A stretch of DNA of 39,371 nt from a virus. The stretch is taken from IMG/VR virus record IMGVR_UViG_3300030085_002209, positions 1 through 39,371 of that record; one strand, written 5' to 3'. Within the stretch, counting starts at the first letter, position 1. Every line of letters begins with the position of its first letter. The position numbers and the translations under genes were made by a program. Below the pieces are notes generated by a model. That model did no database searches. It had not been told where the DNA came from and was given only the letters and a program-made list of their open reading frames with translations. Positions 1 through 7,363 of this stretch are shown here, piece after piece.

Positions 1-146
1 TTACTGTCAGCAAGCATGCTTTTGCTTTAAAAGATGGTAAGTTAATAGATAATAAAGGAGAAGAATTTAGACCTACTAGAAAGGTAGATGGTGCTTACGA
101 GATATTATTACCTAAAGATTCAATTCAGCTATCTCTTTTTAATTAA
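1..146 (+). CDS. Hypothetical protein, C-terminal fragment (cut by window start)
   Basis: An open frame enters from the left edge (codons in phase with position 3) and ends at TAA 144-146. It encodes about 47 residues ending in LLPKDSIQLSLFN. The sequence is polar and charged, with no motif I recognise. It is followed directly by a promoter for the next gene, so it is probably the last gene of an upstream transcription unit. The function is unknown and the N-terminus is outside the window. Confidence 0.6.
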   Translation, partial: TVSKHAFALKDGKLIDNKGEEFRPTRKVDGAYEILLPKDSIQLSLFN

Positions 147-154
147 AGAGGTAG

Positions 155-183
155 TTGTTTTATTGAATAATATTTCTTATATT
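155..183 (+). promoter_or_regulatory. Bacteroidetes-type promoter (TTG-N20-TATATT)
   Basis: AGTTG (TTG at 155-157) is followed after exactly 20 nt by TATATT (178-183) within TTCTTATATT. The same arrangement recurs seven more times in the window. It drives the gene at 209. The transcript leader carries AAAGGTT directly before the ATG, also shared with other promoter-linked genes. Confidence 0.8.
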
Positions 184-208
184 TAGATATAAATAAAAAA
201 TAAAGGTT

Positions 209-493
209 ATGACTAAAGAACAATTTTTAAATGGAACTCCTTTCTCATTAGATTATGATTACTCATCTGATGCTACTTATGTTTATAATAATCCTGGCGG
301 AAGAGATAAAGGTAGTTTAAGTAGAGAGTATAGAACTAAAGAAGGTAAAGTAGTACTATCAGATCATCTAATGAATATAGATAAGATAGGTAGAAAGATA
401 ATTACTGCTTATTGCTTTATATTAGATAGCAGAATAATAAAGAAGATTAGATTTGAAGACATGATAGAGTTTCCGGAGAAAGATAATATCTAG
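209..493 (+). CDS. Small hypothetical protein (94 aa)
   Basis: A soluble, charged protein of 94 aa rich in Tyr, Asp and Lys, without signal peptide, membrane segment or recognised motif. It has its own promoter (155-183), and the ATG is preceded by AAAGGTT, the start context seen at 823 (minus strand), 2004 (as AACGGTT) and 37624. Position outside the structural module and a dedicated promoter suggest an early or accessory role (inference). Function unknown. Confidence 0.65.
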   Translation: MTKEQFLNGTPFSLDYDYSSDATYVYNNPGGRDKGSLSREYRTKEGKVVLSDHLMNIDKIGRKIITAYCFILDSRIIKKIRFEDMIEFPEKDNI

Positions 494-498
494 TTTCC

Positions 499-613
499 GG
501 ATACCTTACATCCTCTAGACAGCAAGGTGACGGCAGTATGCTATAAGAGTGACAGTAATGTTCCCTATAGCGTCGTGAGAGCTGTCGTGAGAGCCATACC
601 TAGTCGTATATCC
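499..613 (+). ncRNA. Candidate structured RNA, GC-rich, noncoding
   Basis: This stretch is much richer in G+C than its surroundings and lies between the stop at 493 and the minus-strand gene ending at 653. Nested pairings are visible by eye: GGATA 499-503 with TATCC 609-613; GACAGC 518-523 with GCTGTC 581-586; 527-531 with 572-576 (with G-U pairs); GCTATA 540-545 with TATAGC 566-571. An 11-nt direct repeat, GTCGTGAGAGC, occurs at 572-582 and 584-594. No tRNA cloverleaf or CCA end is apparent. It may be a small phage RNA or the processed 3' end of the upstream mRNA. Strand is assumed. Confidence 0.4.
572..594. repeat. Short tandem direct repeat
   Basis: GTCGTGAGAGC occurs twice with a 12-nt period (572-582 and 584-594) in the GC-rich noncoding stretch downstream of the 209 gene. 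The second copy overlaps the 3' arm of the proposed long hairpin. Confidence 0.6.
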
Positions 614-652
614 CTCTTAGATTTTAAGTATATAGTGGTATATATGTATATA

Positions 653-823
653 TTATCTTAACTTATTCTTATAATGACCGTAAGCTATCATAGATAACAT
701 AGCTATTACAAAGGCAAAATAAGTCCAATTAGCAGCATTTGGATTTAAGATAAGAGTGAACCCTACGTAAAACAACATAACAATCATTATTACATTGATA
801 CTAAACATTAACATGTGTTTCAT
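653..823 (-). CDS. Small integral membrane protein (56 aa), the only minus-strand gene
   Basis: A two-helix membrane protein: MLMFSINVIMIVMLFYVGF and, after a short NPNAANW turn, TYFAFVIAMLSMIAYG, ending in a basic tail (HYKNKLR). The open frame could extend to 943, but I choose the ATG at 823. It is preceded by AAAGGTTAT, the start context of other promoter-linked genes. The putative extension would also overlap this gene's own promoter (850-878). It is transcribed against all its neighbours. Function unknown; candidate roles for such phage membrane peptides include superinfection exclusion or lysis control, but nothing in the sequence decides this. Confidence 0.65.
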   Translation of the reverse strand: MKHMLMFSINVIMIVMLFYVGFTLILNPNAANWTYFAFVIAMLSMIAYGHYKNKLR

Positions 824-849
824 AATATAACCTTTTAAGTATTTAAAAT

Positions 850-878
850 AATATAAGAACTTTTTGTATATAAAACAA
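850..878 (-). promoter_or_regulatory. Bacteroidetes-type promoter, minus strand (TTG-N20-TATATT)
   Basis: Read on the minus strand, AGTTG (TTG 878-876) is followed after 20 nt by TATATT (855-850) within GTTCTTATATT. Spacing and flanks match the plus-strand copies exactly. It drives the membrane-protein gene starting at 823. Confidence 0.8.
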
Positions 879-1022
879 CTAATCTTAAAAAAAAATTTTC
901 CAAAAATTTTCTCTATATAGGCTTTTATTGTACAGTATGTCAAAGAACTTATGATGCTGGAGATTCTATGGTGCTTTCTATATATTAATATACGAACTAT
1001 TTATAGATAAACCTACGATACG

Positions 1023-1454
1023 GTGCATAAATTAGATCCATATACGCTTTTTTCTATCTTCGAACAAGGAGATGAAGAAATCTATAAAGAGAATAACGTA
1101 GAAGATGTTCTTAAAAACCCTTATGTACTTATAGGTATGGTAGTAACAGGTGTAGAGAATTATCATTACATTAATAAAATGTACTCTTTGAAACATCCAG
1201 AGCATTATAAAAGAGTAAAAGGTAAGATTAAATACAAGTATTACAATAAACTTTACAACTATCTTAATAGAGTTTCACCTTTACAGTTAGATATAGTATA
1301 TAAAATAGGAGATGATTTCGAAATTGATAGATCTTTAAAGTCTATATATGATTTATTATTTTATTTTCAAGATATAGAAGATTATAATAAATGTAAGATA
1401 ATTAAAGAATATGCCGATCTTTTAATGGATAGAAAGTTGGAAACTTTAATTTAA
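1023..1454 (+). CDS. Hypothetical protein (143 aa), GTG start
   Basis: A 143-residue soluble protein, strongly Tyr/Lys-rich and predicted helical, with no recognised catalytic motif. The frame opens after a stop at 1008-1010, so the GTG at 1023 is the only reasonable start; it is preceded by ATAC, loosely like the ACGGTT start context. TATTTATA (998-1005) lies just upstream. No good TTG-N20-TATATT promoter precedes it (nearest is TATATT at 981 with a poor -33). Its 3' end contains the promoter for the next gene (1437-1465). Function unknown. Confidence 0.6.
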   Translation: MHKLDPYTLFSIFEQGDEEIYKENNVEDVLKNPYVLIGMVVTGVENYHYINKMYSLKHPEHYKRVKGKIKYKYYNKLYNYLNRVSPLQLDIVYKIGDDFEIDRSLKSIYDLLFYFQDIEDYNKCKIIKEYADLLMDRKLETLI

Positions 1455-1465
1455 TTTCTTATATT
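1437..1465 (+). promoter_or_regulatory. Bacteroidetes-type promoter (TTG-N20-TATATT)
   Basis: AGTTGG (TTG 1437-1439) and TATATT (1460-1465, within TTTCTTATATTA) are separated by 20 nt. The -33 part lies inside the last codons of the preceding gene. It drives the small membrane protein at 1494. ACGGTTATA follows at 1475. Confidence 0.8.
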
Positions 1466-1493
1466 AAAGAATTAACGGTTATATTTTAAAATT

Positions 1494-1679
1494 ATGGTAG
1501 ATTTTTTTATTTTTTATTCTTCGGTAGGATTATTATTTGCATTTAGTTTAAATGTAGTATTATTTGCTTTTAATAAACCCGTACTAACATTTAATGAGAC
1601 TATGGCTTGTATAGTATTATGGCCTGCGGTCATAGTAAGTTTTGCAAATAAGTACAATAAGTTCAAAGATACTGAGTAA
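1494..1679 (+). CDS. Small membrane protein (61 aa)
   Basis: Two predicted membrane helices, roughly residues 3-26 (FIFYSSVGLLFAFSLNVVLF) and 33-52 (FNETMACIVLWPAVIVSF), joined by a short NKPVLT loop and followed by a charged tail. It has its own promoter at 1437-1465. The size and topology would fit a holin-like or exclusion peptide, but no family is recognisable, and it is far from any lysis enzyme in this window. Function unknown. Confidence 0.6.
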   Translation: MVDFFIFYSSVGLLFAFSLNVVLFAFNKPVLTFNETMACIVLWPAVIVSFANKYNKFKDTE

Positions 1680-2003
1680 TAATCAAAGTCTCTAATATAT
1701 ACTCAGTACTCCCAATAACGTAATATAAAATAATATAGATATCAGCATATATATTTACTACGTTTGCATTTACCTCTCTATATAATAAGGTTTCTCTTAT
1801 ACGGCTATAAGCAATATGATGTAAGAATGGATGGAAGAAAAAATATATATTAGAAACTAAACTTAAATAACGCGGTGCGACTTCGCGCGTTTGCGCGGCG
1901 AGCTACGCTTTTAATAAAAAACATTAAACCCCCAAAAAAAATTAAAAAAAAGTTGGTAACTTACTATTTTATTCGTATATTATTAATATAAATTAAAACG
2001 GTT
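1680..2003. other. Gene-free 324-nt region with GC-rich hairpin and poly-A tract
   Basis: No credible open frame was seen on either strand. The first 190 nt are AT-rich. A sharply GC-rich island (about 1871-1908) then contains a perfect hairpin, CGCGC 1884-1888 with GCGCG 1893-1897 around a GTTT loop. It is followed by TTTTAATAAAAAA and A-rich runs up to the promoter at 1953. The hairpin could be a terminator for the upstream gene, but it sits about 200 nt past that stop and lacks a directly adjoining long U run. A protein-binding or replication site is equally possible. Confidence 0.5.
1953..1981 (+). promoter_or_regulatory. Bacteroidetes-type promoter (TTG-N20-TATATT)
   Basis: AGTTGG (TTG 1953-1955) and TATATT (1976-1981) are separated by 20 nt. 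It drives the lipoprotein gene at 2004, whose ATG directly follows AACGGTT. Confidence 0.8.
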
Positions 2004-2525
2004 ATGAAATTAAATAAATTATTATTATTATTATTTACTATATTAGCTTTAGGCTGTACTCCTGAAGAAATCGAACCTTCATTATGTCCTGATGGAAACT
2101 GTGATGGAGCTATTTACTTACCTTATCCGCAAAATTCTAACGGAGTTTATATAGTAGATTTAAATTTTGAAGGAGAATACTTGCCTAGATTTGATATCTA
2201 TATAGAAGCTGATGATGTTGATCCTTTTTACTACTATAACGATATAGGAGTAGTTCAAGCGGCGTTTGAATCTTCCTCTAATTGGACTTTACCGAATGGA
2301 CAACTTCAGGAAATAGTACAATCAACTACTATGTACTTAAATAACTCTCCTAATAATACGGAATACACTCCTTCTAATCCAGAAAGAAAATGGGCTAAAC
2401 GAATAGTTGGACCTATACCTCCTAGTTTTGAAGGTGAAATCATTACAATAAATGCAGAAATATATTGGGATGGAGGTTCAAAATACAACTCTCAACTATT
2501 TGAAATAAAAATTCTTATAGAATAG
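2004..2525 (+). CDS. Phage-encoded lipoprotein (173 aa)
   Basis: The N-terminus is a clear lipoprotein signal peptide: MKLNK, a hydrophobic core LLLLLFTILAL, then G-C with the lipidated Cys at residue 18. The mature protein (about 155 aa) is acidic and Tyr/Pro-rich, with a CPDGNCDG motif near the start and a pattern that suggests beta structure. It should sit in the host envelope as a lipid-anchored protein. Phage lipoproteins of this kind often act in superinfection exclusion by masking receptors, which is a family-level analogy and not shown here. It has its own promoter, so expression is probably independent of the late module. No homologous family recognised. Confidence 0.7.
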   Translation: MKLNKLLLLLFTILALGCTPEEIEPSLCPDGNCDGAIYLPYPQNSNGVYIVDLNFEGEYLPRFDIYIEADDVDPFYYYNDIGVVQAAFESSSNWTLPNGQLQEIVQSTTMYLNNSPNNTEYTPSNPERKWAKRIVGPIPPSFEGEIITINAEIYWDGGSKYNSQLFEIKILIE

Positions 2526-2554
2526 TTGCTTTTTAGAATTATTTTTATTACCTT
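2526..2554 (+). promoter_or_regulatory. Probable promoter (TTG-N20-TACCTT)
   Basis: AGTTG (TTG 2526-2528) is followed after 20 nt by TACCTT (2549-2554), a match to the Bacteroidetes TAnnTTTG -7 element though not to the TATATT of the other copies. The -7 element lies in a small hairpin (ATTAC 2547-2551 with GTAAT 2556-2560). It would drive the 2610 gene and the HD-domain/sigma-factor cluster behind it. Confidence 0.5.
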
Positions 2555-2609
2555 AGTAATATTAATATTTTAATTAATAAATTTAATAAATAAATAATAT
2601 AAAATTATA

Positions 2610-2783
2610 ATGAGAAATAAGATACTAATAACAAATAAATTAGAAAAAATCGATAACGAATTATCAAAACTAAATTTCTTTATAAAAAGTAGAGAACAGA
2701 ACGAAGCTCTAAATACTTTACAACACGTAAAGAATATTTTAGCTAATATCGGTACTTTATTAAATACAGAAACTCAAGATTAG
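2610..2783 (+). CDS. Small hypothetical helical protein (57 aa)
   Basis: An ATG at 2610 opens a 57-codon frame ending TAG 2781-2783, one base before the ATG of the next gene. The protein starts MRNKILITNKLEKID and is predicted almost entirely helical with heptad-like leucines and isoleucines (a coiled-coil candidate). Tight coupling to the HD-domain gene at 2785 and the promoter-like element at 2526-2554 support it as real. Function unknown. Confidence 0.6.
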   Translation: MRNKILITNKLEKIDNELSKLNFFIKSREQNEALNTLQHVKNILANIGTLLNTETQD

Positions 2784-2784
2784 T

Positions 2785-3516
2785 ATGCTTACAGCTGAAA
2801 AAATACAATCTAATTGGGATAAGCATCTTAAAATAGTGGATCATTACATTAGTGATCGTAAAAAAGATGTCAATTCTATGCTTAATCATATGTCGGAGAA
2901 CTATATAATGGCTCCTGCAAGCGGTAAATCATGGCATCATAATGCTTTTGCCGGAGGTTACGTAGACCACGTTAATAGAGTAGTCGAATATGCACTAAAA
3001 CAGCATAAATTATACTCAGAAATGGGGGGTACAGTAGATTATTCCGAAGAGGAGTTAGTATTTTCAGCATTATTTCACGATTTAGGTAAATTAGGTGATG
3101 GAGATACAGAAAATTATATACCTCAAACCGATAAATGGAGACAGGATAAACTTTCAGAAATGTATACATACAATCCTAACCTTGATTTCATGTTAATTCC
3201 TGATCGTTCCTTATTTATTTTACAAAAATTCGGTATAAAAGTATCTCAAAAAGAGTTTTTAGCTATTAGATTACATGATGGAGTGTATGATAAAGCTAAC
3301 GAAGCATATTTTTTTAGTAATATGGAGTCTTCAAGACAAAAAACATCTATCATTTCAGTTCTACATTCAGCAGATTTTTTAGCTTCTAAGGTTGAATATG
3401 ATATTTGGAAAGCTAATGGAGGGAATACAATACCAAAAACAAAAAAAACTCAATCATCAACAGGAAAAAAAGTTAATTCTTCGGAAGGATTGAGTAAAAT
3501 GTTAAAAAATTTATAA
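2785..3516 (+). CDS. HD-domain metal-dependent phosphohydrolase
   Basis: A 243-aa member of the HD superfamily. Visible ligands are His62 (GGYVDHVNRV), the His98-Asp99 pair in ALFHDLGKLGD, His164 (IRLHDG) and Asp197 (LHSADFLASK), in the order expected for this fold. HD proteins hydrolyse nucleotides, cyclic nucleotides or other phosphoesters; the substrate here cannot be read. The C-terminal 30 residues are a Lys/Ser/Thr-rich tail. The gene lies between a small coiled-coil gene and a membrane-anchored gene and is probably co-transcribed with the late sigma factor. It could act in nucleotide metabolism or in counter-defence against cyclic-nucleotide signalling (inference). Confidence 0.85.
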   Translation: MLTAEKIQSNWDKHLKIVDHYISDRKKDVNSMLNHMSENYIMAPASGKSWHHNAFAGGYVDHVNRVVEYALKQHKLYSEMGGTVDYSEEELVFSALFHDLGKLGDGDTENYIPQTDKWRQDKLSEMYTYNPNLDFMLIPDRSLFILQKFGIKVSQKEFLAIRLHDGVYDKANEAYFFSNMESSRQKTSIISVLHSADFLASKVEYDIWKANGGNTIPKTKKTQSSTGKKVNSSEGLSKMLKNL

Positions 3517-3519
3517 AAT

Positions 3520-3819
3520 ATGTTAATTTCTATTATTATTTTATCTATAGTTATATTTATTTTATTATTGGCTATACGCAATCTTCTAGTAAAAGTAGAA
3601 AAATACGAAGACGTAACTGTAGATCAAACAGAATATTTACAGAATATATCTAATGTTATTAGAGATTCACAAAAGTACCTTAACAGCCTAGATGAAAAGG
3701 GGATATTTCAATCTGATGATGAGGTCGGTTATTTTTTTGAACAATTAAAAAACGTACAAAAAGAGCTAGACCGATACATGCTCCCTGAGAATTATGGCGA
3801 GAAAGAAATCGAAAAATAA
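3520..3819 (+). CDS. Membrane-anchored coiled-coil protein (99 aa)
   Basis: Residues 1-20 (MLISIIILSIVIFILLLAIR) form one hydrophobic helix and the rest is an acidic helical region with regular hydrophobic spacing. This gives a single-pass protein with a cytoplasmic coiled coil. The frame overlaps the start of the sigma-factor gene by 26 nt (3794-3819), which suggests translational coupling. Function unknown; it could tether a phage factor at the membrane. Confidence 0.65.
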   Translation: MLISIIILSIVIFILLLAIRNLLVKVEKYEDVTVDQTEYLQNISNVIRDSQKYLNSLDEKGIFQSDDEVGYFFEQLKNVQKELDRYMLPENYGEKEIEK

Positions 3820-4498
3820 CTATTTTACTAAAGAGACCGAAGAGTATATAGTTAGATACAACAATTCAATAGATTCGGACTACCGAGCAAAGATCTTTAC
3901 TGATCATATTTACTTTCCTTTTTATAAATTAGCTGAAAATATTATTCATACTTTTAAGTTTTATTATACCGATGTAGAACGTATAGAAGATTTAAAACAT
4001 GAAGTAGTATCAATGCTATTAGAAGAAAAAATTATGAAATTTGATCCTACTAATGGAGCAAAAGCATATTCATATTTTGGAACTATAGTAAAAAGGTGGT
4101 TAATTAATTATAATAATAAAAATTATAAAAAACTTAAACAAATAGGTTCTTTCGATGATATGGAAGAATCGTATGAAGGTAGTATGAACGTAAAATTACC
4201 CGGAGGCATAACATTAAGCCAGTTTTTAGATATGTGGGTAGAAAAAGTTTACGACGATTTAGATAATATATTTATAAAAGATACTGAAAAACGAATAGCT
4301 GACGCAGTACTAACTATTTTCAAAACAAGACACGATTTAGATATTTTTAAGAAAAAAGCTCTTTATATTTACATTCGTGAAATGACAGATTGTGAAACTC
4401 CTCACTTAACTAAAGTTATTTCTATACTTAAAGACGATTTTTATCAGATATACCATAGGTACCATGATAAAGGTAAAATTATAATAAAAGAACTATAA
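3794..4498 (+). CDS. gp55: gp55-like RNA polymerase sigma factor for late transcription
   Basis: A 234-aa protein with the region-2-like core typical of T4 gp55 relatives: a helical segment with HIYFPFYKLAENI (about residues 38-50), then DLKHEVVSMLLEEKIMKFD and KAYSYFGTIVKRWLINYNNK (about 67-110), where sigma factors contact core polymerase and melt the -10 region. In T4, gp55 replaces the host sigma factor and recognises a simple -10-only late promoter. Its position directly ahead of the 25-kb structural module fits that job. The start at ATG 3794 overlaps the previous gene. The C-terminal half is less familiar, and no region 4 (-35 recognition) is visible. Confidence 0.8.
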   Translation: MARKKSKNNYFTKETEEYIVRYNNSIDSDYRAKIFTDHIYFPFYKLAENIIHTFKFYYTDVERIEDLKHEVVSMLLEEKIMKFDPTNGAKAYSYFGTIVKRWLINYNNKNYKKLKQIGSFDDMEESYEGSMNVKLPGGITLSQFLDMWVEKVYDDLDNIFIKDTEKRIADAVLTIFKTRHDLDIFKKKALYIYIREMTDCETPHLTKVISILKDDFYQIYHRYHDKGKIIIKEL

Positions 4499-4518
4499 TC
4501 TATTTATTATAAAAAGAT

Positions 4519-4884
4519 ATGGATTCAGATAAAGAAATATTCAAAGGTAAAACATTATCTAATCTTTTTGAAGAAATCTACAATAATTCTAAAGAGACTA
4601 AAACTCAGGTGAAAGGTCTGATTGGTGAATTAAAACCTCTTATAGAAAATATAGGTGACGCTACTCTTTTAGTTCCTATGATTAAAGAGTACATGGAAAT
4701 AGGAGTTAAGAATGATGAACACTTAATAAAACTAGCTACAGTAATTCAAAGGATAGAAGCTATACAAGCAAAAGGAGGAGATGGAGAAATGTTCGACTTC
4801 TCAGATTTACAAGATTTGTTAGATGAACAAGAAGAAAATCAAAAAGAATTAGAGAATAAAACCGAAGATACAGAAGATAAATAA
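4519..4884 (+). CDS. Acidic coiled-coil protein at head of structural module (121 aa)
   Basis: A 121-aa, strongly acidic, mostly helical protein with a charged C-terminal coiled coil (about residues 88-121, Glu/Gln/Asp-rich). It ends with TAATG overlap into the spike gene at 4884, so the two are translationally coupled. TATTTATT lies 18 nt before the ATG (4501). No catalytic motif. By context it may be a baseplate assembly chaperone or minor structural protein (inference). Confidence 0.6.
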   Translation: MDSDKEIFKGKTLSNLFEEIYNNSKETKTQVKGLIGELKPLIENIGDATLLVPMIKEYMEIGVKNDEHLIKLATVIQRIEAIQAKGGDGEMFDFSDLQDLLDEQEENQKELENKTEDTEDK

Positions 4885-6062
4885 TGGGATTTAAAAATTC
4901 AATTTTTAATTTTGGTTCTAGTAATAAATTATCCGGAGGCGGTGGAGTATCTAGTTACTCATCGTTCGGAAGAGTACTAGATATAATATTAGACGAATCA
5001 CATCCTGAATATGCAAATAAAGGAGGAGCAGCTTCTATTAATGGAGTTTTTTACAAACCTTTAGGAGCAGGTGGAAGTGAGTTGATCACAAGAGATATGA
5101 GTTTTGCTTATCAAAGTAGTTCCCATATTAAGACAGTACCCATAGTAGGAGAGCTAATTGAAGTCACAACATTACCTAACCCAGCATTTTCAGAAAGCGA
5201 ACGTAGAACTCAAAACTATTATATTAGAATACTAAACCTATATAATAGTCCTAACTCAGCAGTCTATCCTGATATGACTCTTAATCCTAACATTGATATT
5301 ACTTTAAGGGGAAAGTTCAAAGAATTAGGTACTGTAAACCCTATATCTTCTTCTCCTGGTGATGTTCAATTTGAAGGTAGACAAGGTCAATCTATACGAT
5401 TTACTGGAGGAAAAGGAAACGGTAACCCTTGGGTAGATGATACCAATTTAGGTAGTCCTATGATTATTATAAGTAATGGTCAGCAAGAGACTGATAACGG
5501 TTTTAAAACTTTAGGAGAAAACATGGATCAAGATGATAGCTCTATTTATTTAGTTTCTAATCATTCTATACCTATAACTCCTGCTAATGATAAAAGATTA
5601 TCTTACGAAGATAAACCTGTAGAAGGTAATGAGTTTAAGGGAAGTCAAGTATTGATCAACGGAGGAAGGTTATTTTTTAATGCTAAATCAAGTGATATAC
5701 AACTCTCAAGTGTGACGTCAATAGGAATGAATACCGGAGGTACAGTTAATATAGATGCAACTGAATATATGTGCTTAGACGGAACTAAGATATACTTAGG
5801 AGCTTCAGCACTATCAGCTCCTGAAGTATCAAAAGAACCAGTAATTAAAGGTAACCAACTTGAAGGGTTCCTTTTTAATTTATTAAATCTTTTAGAAGGA
5901 ATGGCTAATGATATGGCAAGAGCTAAAACAGTCAAGAACCATCCTATACCTGCTATTAATAAAAGAGGGTTGCAAGCGAAACCTGTTATACTAGCTTTAA
6001 AAAGTAGAATTAATCCTAACGGTCCTTCAACTTTGAAATCTAAAAAAGTATTTACTGAATAA
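4884..6062 (+). CDS. gp5: gp5-like baseplate hub / central spike protein
   Basis: A 392-aa protein with the layout of a gp5/VgrG-type spike. An N-terminal Gly/Ser-rich leader is followed by an OB-fold-like segment (about 30-150, with SFGRVLDIILDESHPEY and VPIVGELIEV). The C-terminal half has repeated beta strands (QVLINGGRLFFNAKSSDIQL, GGTVNIDATEYMCLDGTKIYLG) ending in EPVIKGNQL, as in other phage spikes. No lysozyme domain like that inserted in T4 gp5 is visible. It would form the trimeric tip that punctures the outer membrane. It is followed by a 1-nt overlap into the next gene and then gp25 and gp6 homologues, a typical baseplate gene order. Confidence 0.7.
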   Translation: MGFKNSIFNFGSSNKLSGGGGVSSYSSFGRVLDIILDESHPEYANKGGAASINGVFYKPLGAGGSELITRDMSFAYQSSSHIKTVPIVGELIEVTTLPNPAFSESERRTQNYYIRILNLYNSPNSAVYPDMTLNPNIDITLRGKFKELGTVNPISSSPGDVQFEGRQGQSIRFTGGKGNGNPWVDDTNLGSPMIIISNGQQETDNGFKTLGENMDQDDSSIYLVSNHSIPITPANDKRLSYEDKPVEGNEFKGSQVLINGGRLFFNAKSSDIQLSSVTSIGMNTGGTVNIDATEYMCLDGTKIYLGASALSAPEVSKEPVIKGNQLEGFLFNLLNLLEGMANDMARAKTVKNHPIPAINKRGLQAKPVILALKSRINPNGPSTLKSKKVFTE

Positions 6063-6898
6063 TGGCATTACGTTCTCAAATATCATCTATCGTAGCTAAT
6101 CAACTAGGAGGTATTCAAGGTAATATAGAAGCTAGAATACAGACTGAAACAGTAAAATTATTAGAAAAATTCTCTAATAGATGTCCAGATAGGGATGAGC
6201 TCATAAAAATAATTAAAACACGTAACAGTCTTTTGAGAGTAATAAACTCATTTCAAAAAAAAGTAAATAGATTTAATTCTATTCCTAATAAATTAAGACG
6301 GCCTATAAGTATAGCTAAAAGAATAATAAAATTATTAAAACGTAATAGAACTAAATTAGCTATAGGAAATAGACCTTCCTTCTCAGATTTTGATAGAGGG
6401 GGTCTTTTCTCTGCTAAAACAGCAGGCTTTACAAATAGACAAGCTGATAGATTAGTAAAAACTACTCTATTATTAGAAGATTTAGAAGATGACCTAGCAG
6501 CAGTAAAAGGATTACTACAGGGAGTAGCACCTTCGTTTGATAATATTAAAGAACTTTTAGAAAGTATTAATGTTAACGTAGAAGAATGTGCTGAAGAATT
6601 ACAACAATCACAAGACCAGGCTAACTTAATGGATTTAATAAAAGAAGTCCAGCCTTTAGAAAATACAGGCTCTGAAGGAACTCCTGATGAAAACTTTACT
6701 TATAGAGGAGCAAATGGAAAAGATTATGCTCTTTCTATAATCGAATCACCTTCTGATGACACTACGGTTCTTAGAAGAGTTGCTATAGCAAAAGATATAT
6801 TTGGTATTACTGTACTTAGAGGGCAACCTTCATATAGTTCTGATACTAAAATACTTTTAGATGAATTAAAATTTAGAATAGATAATCAACTTCCATAA
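6062..6898 (+). CDS. Probable baseplate/tail structural protein, helical (278 aa)
   Basis: A 278-aa protein with a basic, helical N-terminal half (RRPISIAKRIIKLLKRNRTK) and a long coiled-coil-like segment about residues 130-195 (LEDLEDDLAAVKGLLQG, ECAEELQQSQ). The C-terminal third looks beta-rich. It starts at the last base of the spike gene stop and sits between spike and gp25 homologues, so a structural or assembly role in the baseplate is likely from context. I do not recognise the family. Confidence 0.6.
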   Translation: MALRSQISSIVANQLGGIQGNIEARIQTETVKLLEKFSNRCPDRDELIKIIKTRNSLLRVINSFQKKVNRFNSIPNKLRRPISIAKRIIKLLKRNRTKLAIGNRPSFSDFDRGGLFSAKTAGFTNRQADRLVKTTLLLEDLEDDLAAVKGLLQGVAPSFDNIKELLESINVNVEECAEELQQSQDQANLMDLIKEVQPLENTGSEGTPDENFTYRGANGKDYALSIIESPSDDTTVLRRVAIAKDIFGITVLRGQPSYSSDTKILLDELKFRIDNQLP

Positions 6899-6915
6899 CA
6901 CAACTATTTATAATT

Positions 6916-7362
6916 ATGAAAATAAATCAATTAAGGAAAATAATAAAAGAAGAAGTAAAATCTGCTATTAAAGAAGAGTTACAAGATTTATTAACTGAAG
7001 CAGTTAAAATAGCAAGTAAACCTGAAACAAATAATAACAGATACAAACCAGTTACACAAAAAGATATAAAACAAACCTGGTCTACAGGCAAAATGAGCTC
7101 AGGCACAACACCTATACAAGAAATGCTTAGTCAGACTAGAGCTTCAATGACAGGTGAAGAATATAGAAATGTGTTTGCAGGGAATGCAGATATGGTACAA
7201 AAGCCTAACTTTGCTTCATCAATGGCAAGTAATATGGGTATGACAGATGCTAGAGGACCTATGCCAGGTATGGATATAAGTAAATTAGATTTTGTAAAAA
7301 AAGCAGGAGCTGTGTATAACAAATCAGTAGAAAAAGATAAACAAAAATACGGAGTAGCATAA
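6916..7362 (+). CDS. Hypothetical virion-associated protein with amphipathic leader (148 aa)
   Basis: The N-terminus MKINQLRKIIKEEVKSAIKE is a strongly amphipathic, charged helix with several [I/L]-x-E sites (IKE, LTE). It resembles T4-type capsid-targeting leaders and the leaders of other proteins in this window. The remainder is low in charge and Met/Gly-rich (SSMASNMGMTDARGPMPGMD), with no known domain. TATTTATA is located 11 nt upstream of the ATG (6905). It lies between baseplate genes and is probably co-expressed with them. Function unknown; an internal or baseplate component is plausible. Confidence 0.55.
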   Translation: MKINQLRKIIKEEVKSAIKEELQDLLTEAVKIASKPETNNNRYKPVTQKDIKQTWSTGKMSSGTTPIQEMLSQTRASMTGEEYRNVFAGNADMVQKPNFASSMASNMGMTDARGPMPGMDISKLDFVKKAGAVYNKSVEKDKQKYGVA

Positions 7363-7363
7363 A

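Noticed and set aside
188-195. TATAAATA as a T4-type late promoter for the 209 gene
   Set aside because: A single copy that falls between a strong host-type -7 box (178-183) and the ATG; no other late gene in the window has it in this orientation.
499-613. tRNA gene
   Set aside because: No cloverleaf with T-loop GTTC-A/G consensus, anticodon stem or CCA end can be placed; the pairing is one long nested arm.
653-943. Full 96-aa minus-strand frame starting at 943
   Set aside because: The extra 40 residues would be encoded over the gene's own promoter (878-850), and the AAAGGTT start context is at 823.
951-986. A ninth TTG-N20-TATATT promoter for the 1023 gene
   Set aside because: TATATT at 981 has TGG, not TTG, at the required position and the flanks do not match; too weak to list.
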